The translations under genes and the position numbers were made by a program. Source: Pseudonocardiales bacterium (GTDB lineage Bacteria > Actinomycetota > Actinomycetes > Mycobacteriales > Pseudonocardiaceae). Taken from it: a stretch of DNA of 64,000 bases. A model generated the notes under the pieces. It was not told the origin of the DNA and searched no databases. It saw only the letters and a list, made by a program, of their open reading frames with translations. This document shows positions 26,922 through 37,700 of the stretch, in pieces. The DNA lies in assembly GCA_023252195.1 (NCBI GenBank), contig JAHEXI010000012.1:1-64000 (forward strand), written 5' to 3'. The stretch's first letter is position 1. Every line of letters starts with the position of its first letter.

Positions 26922-27256
26922 ATGCTGTCATTGTCGATCTTGTACCGGCTCGTGCGCTGGCTGCTCGGTCTCATCGCTGTGCTGGTGCGGCGAGACCTGA
27001 GCAAGGACGCCGAACTGCTGGTCTTGCGCCACGAGAACGCCGTGTTGCGCCGGCAGGTCGCCCGGGCGCACTACACGCCCGTCGACCGGGTGTGGCTGGC
27101 CGCCTTGTCCCGGTTGTTGCCGCGTCGCCGCTGGGCCGAGGTTTTCGCGGTGACTCCTGCCACCATCTTGGCCTGGCACCGCAGGCTCGTCTCACGCAAA
27201 TGGGACTACACCGCACGCCGCCGCCCCGGACGTCCATCCACCGCAGCAGCGATCAA
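26922..27256 (+). pseudogene. N-terminal fragment of integrase-core transposase
   Basis: Encodes the HTH N-terminus of the same family as at 20.7 and 32.8 kb: MLSLSILYRLVRWLLGLIAV, DAELLVLRHENAVLRRQVAR, TPATILAWHRRLVSRKWDY and RRRPGRPSTAAAIKKLVIRM. The catalytic core is absent. Homology ends at about 27256, where the sequence meets a second, oppositely oriented N-terminal fragment. Confidence 0.8.
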
Positions 27257-27359
27257 GAAGCTGGTGATTCGCATGGCAACCTGTGCCAGGCGCAGCACCA
27301 GGGCCTTGATCTGGTCATCGATCGGTGGGCGGCCTGACCGGTGGGGATGAGTCCATTTC

Positions 27360-27626
27360 CTGGTGACCAGGGGGCGGCCAGGCCAGCAGCGTGGCAGGAG
27401 TGACGATTCGATGGGTCCGCTGCCGGTGGGGGAGCAGGCGGGTCAGGGCGGACAAGATCGCTCGGTCTGGCCAGGTCAGGCGAGGCCGGGTCACCTGACG
27501 GCGCAGTACCGCGATTTCGTGACGCGGGATGAGGATCTCGACATTTTTGGCGGCGGCGCTGCGGGCGAGCAGTCCGAGCCAGCCGAACAGCCTGAGTGTG
27601 ATCAGATACAGCAGTCGGAACAACAC
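27360..27626 (-). pseudogene. Second N-terminal fragment of integrase-core transposase, inverted
   Basis: On the minus strand, [40 protein letters not shown] and VTPATLLAW are another copy of the same transposase N-terminus. A frame change follows at HQEMDSSPP, which should read as the HRRLVxRKW block. With the + strand fragment at 26922 it forms a head-to-head pair. Confidence 0.7.
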
Positions 27627-28080
27627 GACCGGTGATCATGCCATGATCGTGTGGGGTCGCCGAAGCCGCAGGTCATCACACTTGTAACGAGTTTTGGCAC
27701 GCCACAGGCTACCTGCTCAACCACATCGCCACCGTGCTGACCTGGCAGCGCCAGCCGGCAAAGCCTACCGGAATCGTCCTCCCCGCGACGCCGCCGCATA
27801 GAATAGCCGCATAGAATAACAGCCATGAGCTTAAGATGCTTTCGTTACCAGGTCCTCTACGCTCTGTCAGCACCAAGTAAGCCAGCGACCAACAGTGGGC
27901 TCATATCGGGCTCCGCAGTTTCGTCACTATCCAACATTATGTGACACTCGGAGCAGCAAACTTTAATTTGTTGGTGTCGAAGCCCGCCACTACCCCACCA
28001 CCAGGAGTCTGTGCTGGAAGAGGACGTGTGCGTAGTGGTCCAGTCCCCCCTCGGACACCGTATTAGTACAGGTCAGACAG
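27627..28080. other. Intergenic stretch with IS end and a coding relic
   Basis: At about 27690, cgagttttggcacgc repeats the sequence following the transposase fragment at 21.2 kb. At 28062-27985 on the minus strand lies the tail of an unidentified gene (DHYAHVLFQHRLLVVG then stop), closely similar to a segment at 46.8 kb. Nothing else is convincing. Confidence 0.5.
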
Positions 28081-28292
28081 CTAATCATGGTCGCCGCAAC
28101 CCCCCGCTGCTAACGGATTGCTAACAGGCTGCGTCATCAGCTGCGCGACCAACGCCGCGGCGTCGGCCTGCATGCCCTCGGCGACGTGGCTGTAGGTGCC
28201 CAGCGTGATCCCCACCGTGGAGTGCCCCATGCGCTCCTGCGCGACCCGTGGATGCACCCCGGCGGACAGTGCGAGCGTCGCCCAGGTGTGCC
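28081..28292 (-). pseudogene. C-terminal part of a phage-type tyrosine integrase (split by the RIT element)
   Basis: On the minus strand this encodes HTWATLALSAGVHPRVAQE, then RMGHSTVGITLGTYSHVAEG with the GH box and catalytic Tyr, and ends ...LAAGGCGDHD-stop at 28081. It continues directly from the HDLR motif at 31907. The two halves join in frame when the 3.6-kb insert is removed. Confidence 0.85.
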
Positions 28293-28294
28293 TG

Positions 28295-28314
28295 TTATGG
28301 GGAATTCCCCATAA
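28295..28314. repeat. 20-bp perfect palindrome at the left RIT end
   Basis: ttatggggaattccccataa is its own reverse complement. It lies between the interrupted integrase C-terminus and the left inverted repeat and has no counterpart at the right end. It may be a crossover or recombinase-binding site retained at one junction. Confidence 0.7.
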
Positions 28315-28318
28315 GCGC

Positions 28319-28452
28319 CATTAGGTGGACGGCGGGGTTATGCGCCCTGTCGGTGTGTTTGTGCTGGTGGGGGCCGCGCCGGTAGTGTTTTCGTCCGCAT
28401 AATCCTGGTGGTTGGTGTTACCGGGCCAGCGAGTCGAGCCAGCTGATCAGAG
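28319..28452 (+). repeat. Left 134-bp inverted repeat of the RIT element
   Basis: Starts cattaggtggacggcggggt and ends agccagctgatcagag. Base-by-base comparison with the reverse complement of 31773-31906 shows no mismatch. It covers the leader of ritA. Confidence 0.92.
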
Positions 28453-28549
28453 GCGGCGTGGGCGGGCTCGCGGCGCTGCTGAGCGCTGCTCGTATCGGCG
28501 AAGAATCGCTTGTCTGTTCATTCCACTACCGAATGCAGAGGTGATTCTC

Positions 28550-29818
28550 GTGGGAGAGGCGGATGTCGGGGTCTCGGTTGGCCGCGTCTTGGCGGTGTTG
28601 CGCGGTGTTGGGAGGGCCGAGGGCACGGTTCGTCGTTATCAGGTCGTGCTGGACCGGTTCGCGGCCTTCTTGGCTGGGCGCGGCCTATGCACTGCGAGTG
28701 ACCGGGTGTGCATCGAGTTCATCGCGGACCAGACCGGGGTCAGGTTGGGGTCGTTGCGCGAACCGGTCAAGGACAGGGCTGTCCAGGCGGTTCGTCGGCC
28801 GGTGGTGTTGATGGCAGACGTGCTGGCTGGCAGGGCGGTCGAAGTTGACCGGACGGTGGTCCCGGCGAAGGACGGTTGTGCCGCGAAGTTCCGTCCGCTC
28901 AGGGGCGACTACCTCGCGTTGTGTCGTCGGCGCGGCAATGCCGAGGCGACCGTGGTAGCGAAAGACAGGGCGGTCAGCCGGTTGTTGACCTATCTGGACG
29001 AGGTGGGCGTCGATGATCTCGCGGCACTTGGCGTGCGGGACGTGTCTGGCTTTTTGCTGCGTCAACGTGGGCTACGACGCAAGACCGTCTCGGCTATGAG
29101 GTCGTGCCTGGCCGACTTCTTGGACTTCTTGGCTGCGGCGGGCCGGACTCCGCGCAGTCTGGCGGATCGGCTGCCGCCCCACCGGCACGTCCGTCACGAG
29201 TCCGAGCCGCACCTGTGGACCGCGGATGAGATTCGCCGGACGCTGGCCGGGATCGATCGTCAGTCCGCCACCGGCAAACGCGACTACGCGATGATCCTGA
29301 CGACTGCCCGGCTCGGGCTGCGGATCTCGGATCTGCGTCGCCTCGAACTGGGCGATCTCGACTGGCGGGCGAAGAGGATCACGATCGTTCAATGCAAGAC
29401 GGGTCGGCCGTTGAGCCTGCCGTTGCTGGACGACGTCGGCTGGGCGATCATCGACTACGTCAAATACGGCCGCCCCGAGACGGTCTGGGCGAAGGTGTTC
29501 GTCAAGCACCGTCACCCGTTCGACACGTTTGGGTGCGCTTCGTCGGTCGCCTCCCGGTTGTCGCGGCACGCCGCCCGCGCCGGGATCACGTTTCCGCCGG
29601 GCCAGGTCTGCGGGATGCATTCCCTGCGGGGCGCGCTGGCCGTTGTCATGATCGGCGACGGCACGCCGATGCCGGTGGTATCGGCCGTGTTGGGACACGC
29701 CTCGAGCGATACGACTCAGGCCTACTACCTGCGGTTCGACGTCGAACGGCTGCGGTGTTGCGCGTTGGACGTCGAAGACGTCATCGAACGGGCTGGGGCG
29801 GGTGAGCGCGATGCCTGA
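28550..29818 (+). CDS. ritA: RIT tyrosine recombinase A
   Basis: A 422-residue tyrosine recombinase from the GTG at 28550, with AGAGGTG upstream; the frame reaches back into the inverted repeat but without coding character. Catalytic features: GLRISDLRRLELGDLDW (box I Arg), the CKTGRPLSLPL beta-hairpin with Lys, MHSLRGALAVVMI (HxxR), LGHASSDTTQAYYLRF with the second His and the nucleophile Tyr. It acts with RitB and RitC in site-specific recombination of the element. It overlaps ritB by 8 bases. Confidence 0.88.
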   Translation: MGEADVGVSVGRVLAVLRGVGRAEGTVRRYQVVLDRFAAFLAGRGLCTASDRVCIEFIADQTGVRLGSLREPVKDRAVQAVRRPVVLMADVLAGRAVEVDRTVVPAKDGCAAKFRPLRGDYLALCRRRGNAEATVVAKDRAVSRLLTYLDEVGVDDLAALGVRDVSGFLLRQRGLRRKTVSAMRSCLADFLDFLAAAGRTPRSLADRLPPHRHVRHESEPHLWTADEIRRTLAGIDRQSATGKRDYAMILTTARLGLRISDLRRLELGDLDWRAKRITIVQCKTGRPLSLPLLDDVGWAIIDYVKYGRPETVWAKVFVKHRHPFDTFGCASSVASRLSRHAARAGITFPPGQVCGMHSLRGALAVVMIGDGTPMPVVSAVLGHASSDTTQAYYLRFDVERLRCCALDVEDVIERAGAGERDA

Positions 29819-30767
29819 GACGACGCTGCCGGACCTGGTCGCTGACCTGGTCGCTTCACGCCACGCCGGCGGATACAGGTTCAAAGTCCAACAACGGGTC
29901 CTGCGCCAATTCGCCGACCACTGCCGGCGGCAGGGCTACCCGGATGGGTCGATCACCAAAGAAGCGATCGACGGATTCCTTTACGGCCGTCACCTGCGGT
30001 CGGCCACGGTCAGGCGCAACGAGTTGGCGCTGCGCCAACTGGCCGACCACGCCCAAGCCTTCGGCTGGGACGCCTACACGCCGGCCGCGGCAACTCGCGT
30101 CCGGGTACGCCACCAACCGCCGTATGTGCTCACCGACGATGAGGTGCACCGCTTATTCGCCGCGATCGACTCCCAGGCCATGTCCTGCTACTCGAACAAG
30201 GCGCTGGTCGACTCGGTTCTATTCAGGGTGTTATACGGCGCCGGGCTGAGGGTCTCCGAGGCGCTGAACCTGACCCTGTCGGACGTGGACACGAACGTCG
30301 GGACGCTGCGGATCCGCGATTCGAAGAACGGTGAGAGCAGGACCACCCCGATCACCGGCCGACTTGCCGCGACCCTGCACACCTACACCGCGGCCGCGCA
30401 CCCCGCCCCCGAGCACAGCGATTACGTGTTCTACAGCAGGGCCGCGGGCAGGCCGATCAACCAGGCGACCGTATACACCCGGTTCCGCGGCTACCTGACC
30501 GACGCCGGCATCCCCCACTTCACCGGCGGCCCGCACCCGCACTCGCTGCGCCATGGCTTCGCCGTCGCCAACCTACGACGCTGGGCCGCAGACAACGTGG
30601 ACCTGGCCGTGATGCTGCCCTACCTGGCCTGCTACATGGGCCACGCTGACCTTCGCGGCACCCAGTACTACCTGAGGCTGACCGCGGACGCCTACCCCGA
30701 GGTGATGGCCAAAGCCCAAATCCGGTTCGGCTACGTCATCCCCGCCCCACCCGAGGACCAGCTGTGA
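29811..30767 (+). CDS. ritB: RIT tyrosine recombinase B
   Basis: 318 residues from the ATG at 29811; a GTG at 29802 is also in frame. SAM-like N-terminus (FKVQQRVLRQFADHCRRQGY). Catalytic domain: GAGLRVSEALNLTLSDVDTN (Arg), DSKNGESRTTPIT (Lys), PHSLRHGFAVANL (HxxR), YMGHADLRGTQYYLRLT (His and Tyr). All core residues are present. It overlaps ritA and ritC by a few bases, consistent with co-translation of the trio. Confidence 0.9.
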   Translation: MPETTLPDLVADLVASRHAGGYRFKVQQRVLRQFADHCRRQGYPDGSITKEAIDGFLYGRHLRSATVRRNELALRQLADHAQAFGWDAYTPAAATRVRVRHQPPYVLTDDEVHRLFAAIDSQAMSCYSNKALVDSVLFRVLYGAGLRVSEALNLTLSDVDTNVGTLRIRDSKNGESRTTPITGRLAATLHTYTAAAHPAPEHSDYVFYSRAAGRPINQATVYTRFRGYLTDAGIPHFTGGPHPHSLRHGFAVANLRRWAADNVDLAVMLPYLACYMGHADLRGTQYYLRLTADAYPEVMAKAQIRFGYVIPAPPEDQL

Positions 30768-31807
30768 CCCCGCGGCCCGCGCCGCCCCCGGATCTGGCCG
30801 GGCGCTGGCTGACGAAGTTCTTCACCGACTACCTGGCCGGGGAGCGCGCAGCCTCTCCCAGGACCGTCGCCTCCTACCGGGACGCGACGAAACTGCTGCT
30901 CACCTGGTTCAAAGTCGCCGAACGCATACCGCCTGAGAAACTGCGTCTGGTCGACATCGATCGGCCCCGGGTCCTGCGGTTCCTGGACTGGTTGGAAATC
31001 GAGCGGTGCTGCTCGGCGGCCACCCGCAACCAGCGCCTCGCGGTGATCAAGTCGTTTTGCCGCTACACCGCCGTTGAGCAGCCCGAAAGGCTCGACCAGG
31101 TCACCCAGGTCCTCGCGATCCGGCAGAAGAACAACCCGGCCCCGGATCTGGGGCACCTGACTGGAGACGAGGTCAAGGCGCTGCTCGCCGAACCCGGCAC
31201 GGCCAGCGCACGCGCTGTCAGAGACACCGTCCTGCTCGCCCTGGCCTACGACACCGCCGCCCGTGTCCAAGAGCTCTGCGACCTCAACGTCGCCGACATC
31301 CGCCGCTCCACACCGATGACGGCGGTGATCCACGGGAAGGGATCCAAAATCCGATACGTGCCCGTGATGGACCAGACCGCCCGGCTCGTCGCCGACTACC
31401 TGGACCACCGTGACCCGCACCCCGGCCTCGGCGCCGACGCGGACCCGCTGTTCCACGGACCGAACCACTCCAGGTTGACACGGTCTGGGATGGCCAAACT
31501 CCTGGCACGCCACGTGCGAGCCGTCCGGGCCCGCGATCCCGGGTGGGCCCCTGGACTGCCGGTCACACCCCACACCCTCCGGCGCAGCCGGGCGATGCAC
31601 CTGATCCAGGCCGGCGTCAACCTGATCTACATCCGCGACCTGCTCGGCCACGCCGACGTGTCCACCACCGAGATCTACGCCCGCGCAGACGCGGAGACCA
31701 AACGCAAAGCGATCGAAAATGCCTACCAGCCACTCACCCCAGACGTCCTGCCCGACTGGACCTCGGACACCTCTCTGATCAGCTGGCTCGACTCGCTGGC
31801 CCGGTAA
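30764..31807 (+). CDS. ritC: RIT tyrosine recombinase C
   Basis: 347 residues, starting at a GTG that overlaps the ritB stop. SAM-like N-terminus with ASPRTVASYRDATKLLLTWF. Catalytic residues: DTAARVQELCDLNVADI (Arg), HGKGSKIRYVPVM (Lys), TPHTLRRSRAMHLIQAGV (HxxR) and LGHADVSTTEIYARAD (His, Tyr). The last 12 codons (ending SLISWLDSLAR) lie inside the right inverted repeat, so that repeat is constrained both as DNA end and as protein. Confidence 0.9.
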   Translation: MTPRPAPPPDLAGRWLTKFFTDYLAGERAASPRTVASYRDATKLLLTWFKVAERIPPEKLRLVDIDRPRVLRFLDWLEIERCCSAATRNQRLAVIKSFCRYTAVEQPERLDQVTQVLAIRQKNNPAPDLGHLTGDEVKALLAEPGTASARAVRDTVLLALAYDTAARVQELCDLNVADIRRSTPMTAVIHGKGSKIRYVPVMDQTARLVADYLDHRDPHPGLGADADPLFHGPNHSRLTRSGMAKLLARHVRAVRARDPGWAPGLPVTPHTLRRSRAMHLIQAGVNLIYIRDLLGHADVSTTEIYARADAETKRKAIENAYQPLTPDVLPDWTSDTSLISWLDSLAR

Positions 31808-31906
31808 CACCAACCACCAGGATTATGCGGACGAAAACACTACCGGCGCGGCCCCCACCAGCACAAACACACCGACAGGGCGCATAACCCCGCCGTCCAC
31901 CTAATG
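31773..31906 (-). repeat. Right 134-bp inverted repeat of the RIT element
   Basis: Exact reverse complement of 28319-28452. It contains the 3' end of ritC (to 31807) and ends ...ccgccgtccacctaatg. Its last bases create a stop codon directly after the integrase HDLR motif on the minus strand. Confidence 0.92.
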
Positions 31907-33568
<1,662 letters not shown>

Positions 33569-33625
33569 TCGAACCAAGCCCGAAAACCGCAGATCAAACC
33601 CAGAACCCTATATTCGAGCCCCACA

Positions 33626-33860
33626 GGATCGGCACCCTACGCCGAGAGCTGCTCGACCGAATACTGATCCTCAACCGGCGCCATCTCGAACACGTACTGG
33701 CCGAGTACACGATGCACTTCAACCAGCACCGCCCCCACCGCGCCCTGCAGCATGCAGCACCACCAGGCCACTCCCACCGCCCTCGTCCCAGCCCGACCTT
33801 TGCCTCCGACGTCGCGATCGGCTCGGCGGGCTGATCCACGAATATACCCAGGTCGCATGA
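33626..33860 (+). pseudogene. C-terminal scrap of another integrase-core transposase
   Basis: Encodes [20 protein letters not shown] then LAEYTMHFNQHRPHRALQHA. After a frame change it ends RLGGLIHEYTQVA. It corresponds only to the last quarter of the family. Its end abuts a decayed minus-strand gene. Confidence 0.75.
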
Positions 33861-33861
33861 C

Positions 33862-34334
33862 GTGGATGACCAATCGGCATCCACAGGCTCGAAGTCTTCG
33901 TCTGCCTTCTGCAGCTGGGCTATGCGGCGCCCGGGATCGGTGTAGGGCTGTCCGTTGCCAGTCTCGTCTAGGAGGTACAGGCGGCTGGGTTCGCCTGGGC
34001 GGTGTTCCGCGTGAACGAACTGCTAGGCGACCAGCTGGCGCACCGCGCTGTTGATGCGTTGTGCGCCCCGACCTCCGGGGTCCGGAAGTCCGATCAGCTG
34101 CGCCCACACTCGCCCGGGAAGGGTCATATCATGTGGTTCGGCAACGCCGATCCACAGTGCAGAAAGCAGGGTCTTCAGTTTCACCTCCCCACCACGGCCG
34201 CCGCGCAGCCTCGCTAACACAGGCAGCTCGCCCGAACTCGCGAGGTTGGGTTGCAGCGAGACAAACGTCGCTTGAACCGGTGCACCAGCGGGTCGACGCA
34301 CTCGTTCGGCAAGCGGAAGCGCGACATAGCCCAC
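33862..34334 (-). pseudogene. Decayed unidentified gene with an in-frame amber codon
   Basis: The minus frame reads PVQATFVSLQPNLASSGELP, KLKTLLSALWIGVAEPHDMT, GRGAQRINSAVRQLVA, then TAG at 34023. It continues in the same frame as QFVHAEHRPGEPSRLYLLDE and KADEDFEPVDADW. The continuous coding character on both sides suggests a CAG or similar codon became TAG. I do not recognise the family; the central helix-turn region could be DNA-binding. It overlaps a GntR-like relic on the other strand. Confidence 0.5.
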
Positions 34335-34450
34335 CGCGTCTGCTCCAGGGAGCTGGCTGCGGGCACGGCGCTATCGACGGTCCGCGAGTACGCCCGCAGG
34401 CAGCGCACCACCACCTCGACTGTCGGTCGTGCGTACCAATATCTCACCGG
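34251..34450 (+). pseudogene. GntR-type winged-helix relic
   Basis: The + frame contains RVCSRELAAGTALSTVREYA then TTTSTVGRAYQYLTGRR, the HTH pattern of GntR regulators (LPTVRELA...STVxRAYxxL). The upstream part continues in another frame (HQRVDALVRQAEA), so the gene is frameshifted. No effector domain remains. Confidence 0.45.
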
Positions 34451-34462
34451 ACGGCGGAGTAA

Positions 34463-34765
34463 TCATCCTGGCCGGATGCCGCAGTCCTTGACGTTGAACG
34501 CGGCGAGCAGCTGCCCGCCGACGAGGCAGCAGGCGGCGATCCAGCTGTCGTTGACCGGCCGCTGCCGGCTCCGCAATTGGGGGTAGGCCTGGAGCTCGCC
34601 CCACCGCGCCGCCACTCGCTGGTCGTAGTGGTCGGCGAGCCGAGTGCTAAGAGCGTCTGGCACTCGCCCATGTAGTACTGCGGAGTCGGGTCGAGGAAGA
34701 AGAAGCTCATACGATGTCCAAGCAGCGGGAGGCGTAGAAGTCGGGGCGGTACTCCTCGTACTCAC
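34463..34765 (-). pseudogene. C-terminal relic of a PIN-domain (VapC-like) toxin
   Basis: The minus frame contains RLADHYDQRVAARWGELQA and RPVNDSWIAACCLVGGQLLA then AFNVKDCG. This is the C-terminal half of a PIN nuclease (the D-WIAA block and the final N-x-KD motif). The N-terminal Asp motif and any antitoxin gene are missing. The tail is cut short at GIRPG. Confidence 0.55.
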
Positions 34766-34767
34766 CT

Positions 34768-37700
34768 TTACGCATCCCCAACCGGCTCAGACGCGCCGGT
34801 TCGCGAAGACGCAGATGGCGCGTGCTTCCAATGAACACTCGCCTCAGCGAGGCGAACAGACAGCCCGCGGTCCCGAGGGACAATCAGAATATGGAGGCCA
34901 TTGTCTTTGAGTAAGTACGTCACTCGCTCCGTATGGATATCCGCGCACGGTAGAGACACAACCAGAGCCTCGACACGCCGGCCACGGCGTCTACGAGCCC
35001 GTCTAACTTGATCGTGACTAATCAGAGGGGTTGGACAGCCGCGACTAAGCCGGACGTCATCCTTCGAAAGCTTGATCGGCTCCCCGTCTTCGTGGGTGAA
35101 GATGATATTGAGCACCGTGTCCTCAAGTGTGTAGCTGACTCTGCCCACGGCACCTTCCCAGTAGGGAATCGAGACAGTCGCGGTATTCTCTCGCCCGAAG
35201 ACGACATCGTACGCAGTCGCGTCCAAGTCCTCGATTCGGGGTCGGAATGCCAGGTGGAGGTAGCCGTTACTGTATGAGTATGATGGAGAGTCCACCGCTG
35301 CTTCACTAATTGCAACAACCAAGTTGTCGCTGCTAGAGATCGGACCTAGCTGATTCAATTCATCTAGTTCGGATTCTGATCCATCTAGTTGGGGTGGGGC
35401 CTCAGGCGGCTGGACAGCTACAGTGATCGATGCCTTCCGTTCGTCAAACTCGAGTACGGAGCCACCGGTATCGATAATGACGCGAATGTAGCCGTTTTCC
35501 GCCGATTGGGAGATGCCACGGATAGATTCCGATGGAATCGGAATTGATACGAAGCAGCGGTGGGCATAATCTATATCAGAGGTAACTTGATTCCAGAGCT
35601 CTTCTGCACTCTCATCGCGAGGGGTTGGCGGGAATATGGCTCGCTCCACTGCTTCGTCAGCAGGTGGCTCAAACGATCGTCGCCACACTAAGTGCGCTGA
35701 TTCAAATTGAAGGCCAGGCGAAGATTCCTGGCCCGCAAGCACCCCAGCCAACGCTTCAAATATTACATCGTAGAGCGGGCCAAGCGTCACTACTTCGCGC
35801 TCATCTTGACTGATAGCGCGAACGGTCCGTTTTGAATTCTTGTGCGCAAGGGCCCCGACCATCTGGGTGACAATTTGATTCTTCTCGATCTGTCCCAAAT
35901 CGCGCGATCGGTTCATTCCTAGAATGCCAAGCAACGTGGCCGAGTGACTTGCAATTAGAGGTCCAACGTTGTCACCGCTAAGACCCGAACAAAGTATCGG
36001 AAGGCAGCCGGCAGAAAAGACACTGAATTTGCGAACGGCCTCCATGGCTTCGCGATAGACTACAAATGTATCACCACACGCTTCAAACAGGGCCGCACTA
36101 ACCGGCGGAGTAAAGTGCTGCAGATTTCCAAGAATCCGAACTGCAAACCGCCTTGTGCTGTAGCTCTCAGCGTCCCGTCCTATACGCGCCACAAACTCGA
36201 CAAAACTCGCTAGCGGACGACCCGACTCGAAGGTCTTGAAGGTCAGCCGTTCGCTGACTTCCGCTAACACTGCCATCGTAATACGCCGGTATGACCAGAA
36301 TTGATCGCCATCCAAGAGGATATCCTCTGGGCGCAGGGCCGCGGATCGTGCGCATGAGCGCTCAAGTTCCGATAGCAGAAGGGCGACGAGACGGCGGCGC
36401 TCTTCGCGAGGTCGCGCGGCGAGCCAACTCCCGACCGTTGCAGCGACTTTAACGTGGTGACTGTCGGCTGTATCAACGCCCTGCTCTTCCCAAAAGTCCT
36501 CATCGCCAGATCCCTCAATGATGGCGGTGAGAGCGGATGCAGTATCTCCGAACAGTGTTGTCAAGAGATCCATCACATCGTCGCGTGACTCCAGCATGGC
36601 AGCAAGTCCCGCCGCGGCGGCCCGGGATAGTTCAGCGTTGTCAGTGCTAAGGAACGACGCGAAAAGTTTCAATAGGCTCGCAGGCGCTAACATTGGTTGC
36701 GGGCTGCTGCGCTCTCCCTCGCCAGAGTTAGCAGTGGTGACCCCCGCCAGTATGATGTCAGAAGGAGTCGAGAGGACGGTCTCCCAGTCGCGCATATACC
36801 TACCGAGTGAGATAAGTGCATAACGTCGAGTCGTAAGGTCAGGGTCCTCACCGGCGGAGCCCCCCAGAGCTGCAACGATCCTCACCCTGTCCATTAAAGC
36901 CCACTGTAGGCCGTATGCCGCAACACGCCTAACATTAACGTCGGGGTCACTCAAAGCATTTATAAGCGTCTCTCCTATGATTGTAGGATCGCCTTCTGAA
37001 GAAGACGTTCGGAAGTTGACAATATTAGATAATTCGTGGACTATCGCTAAACGGGTGAAGTCGACGGTAGACTCAGCCAGCTTTGCGCCGAGAAACTTGA
37101 CCACCGCGTCAGATACTGAAACGGATGAAATGATGGCCTGGGCGGCATGCAACCTTACAGAAGGCGACTCCTTCGATCGCTCAATCAGATCGATCCACGT
37201 CTCGATCCAGAACGGCGAGGAGTGCGAGACGCACGAGACTGCGTGCGTAGCAGCGGTACTTCCTGGCCCGGTCCCTTCCGCGAATCCGTCAACCCATCGA
37301 TGCTGCTCGATCCGCTGGAGGCGGTCGACCGCGGAGGTCAGGCCATTTGTCGGCATCCATGAACACATAAGATATAGCGCTCGTCGGGCCAACCAACGTA
37401 CATGGTCCGGACCTGACAATGTAGCGTCCAGGAGAGGGGGCAGCGTTCTTTCATATAAATCAAGCAGCAGAACGCGTAACGCAGCGGCAATCCTCGTTAG
37501 TGGAAGGATAGATGTGAGATGCGCACCTACTTCCTCAATGGGCGTGGAGAATATTGCGCGTGTATCAGGCGTTAGAGCCGTGGCGCCCCCTAATGCAGGA
37601 AGGGCAACTACAAGCTGGTTGGGCCACGTACTTGGAAACGATGTACCCGCGATGAGGGCCAGGAGCTCTGGATCCGCCGATCCTTCAATTGCTTGCACCA

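Larger units (their letters stand above)
28293..31906 (+). mobile_element. Recombinase-in-trio (RIT) element
   Basis: Three consecutive overlapping tyrosine recombinase genes lie between 134-bp perfect inverted repeats (28319-28452 and 31773-31906). A 20-bp perfect palindrome (28295-28314) adjoins the left repeat only. This is the architecture of RIT elements: ritA, ritB and ritC in one direction plus long terminal inverted repeats. The element interrupts an integrase gene exactly at the HxxR motif. All three reading frames are open and keep their catalytic residues, so it may be active or recent. Confidence 0.9.

Noticed and set aside
28412-28549. Extending ritA to the upstream TTG
   Set aside because: The added residues translate the terminal inverted repeat and its spacer; GTG 28550 has a ribosome-binding site.
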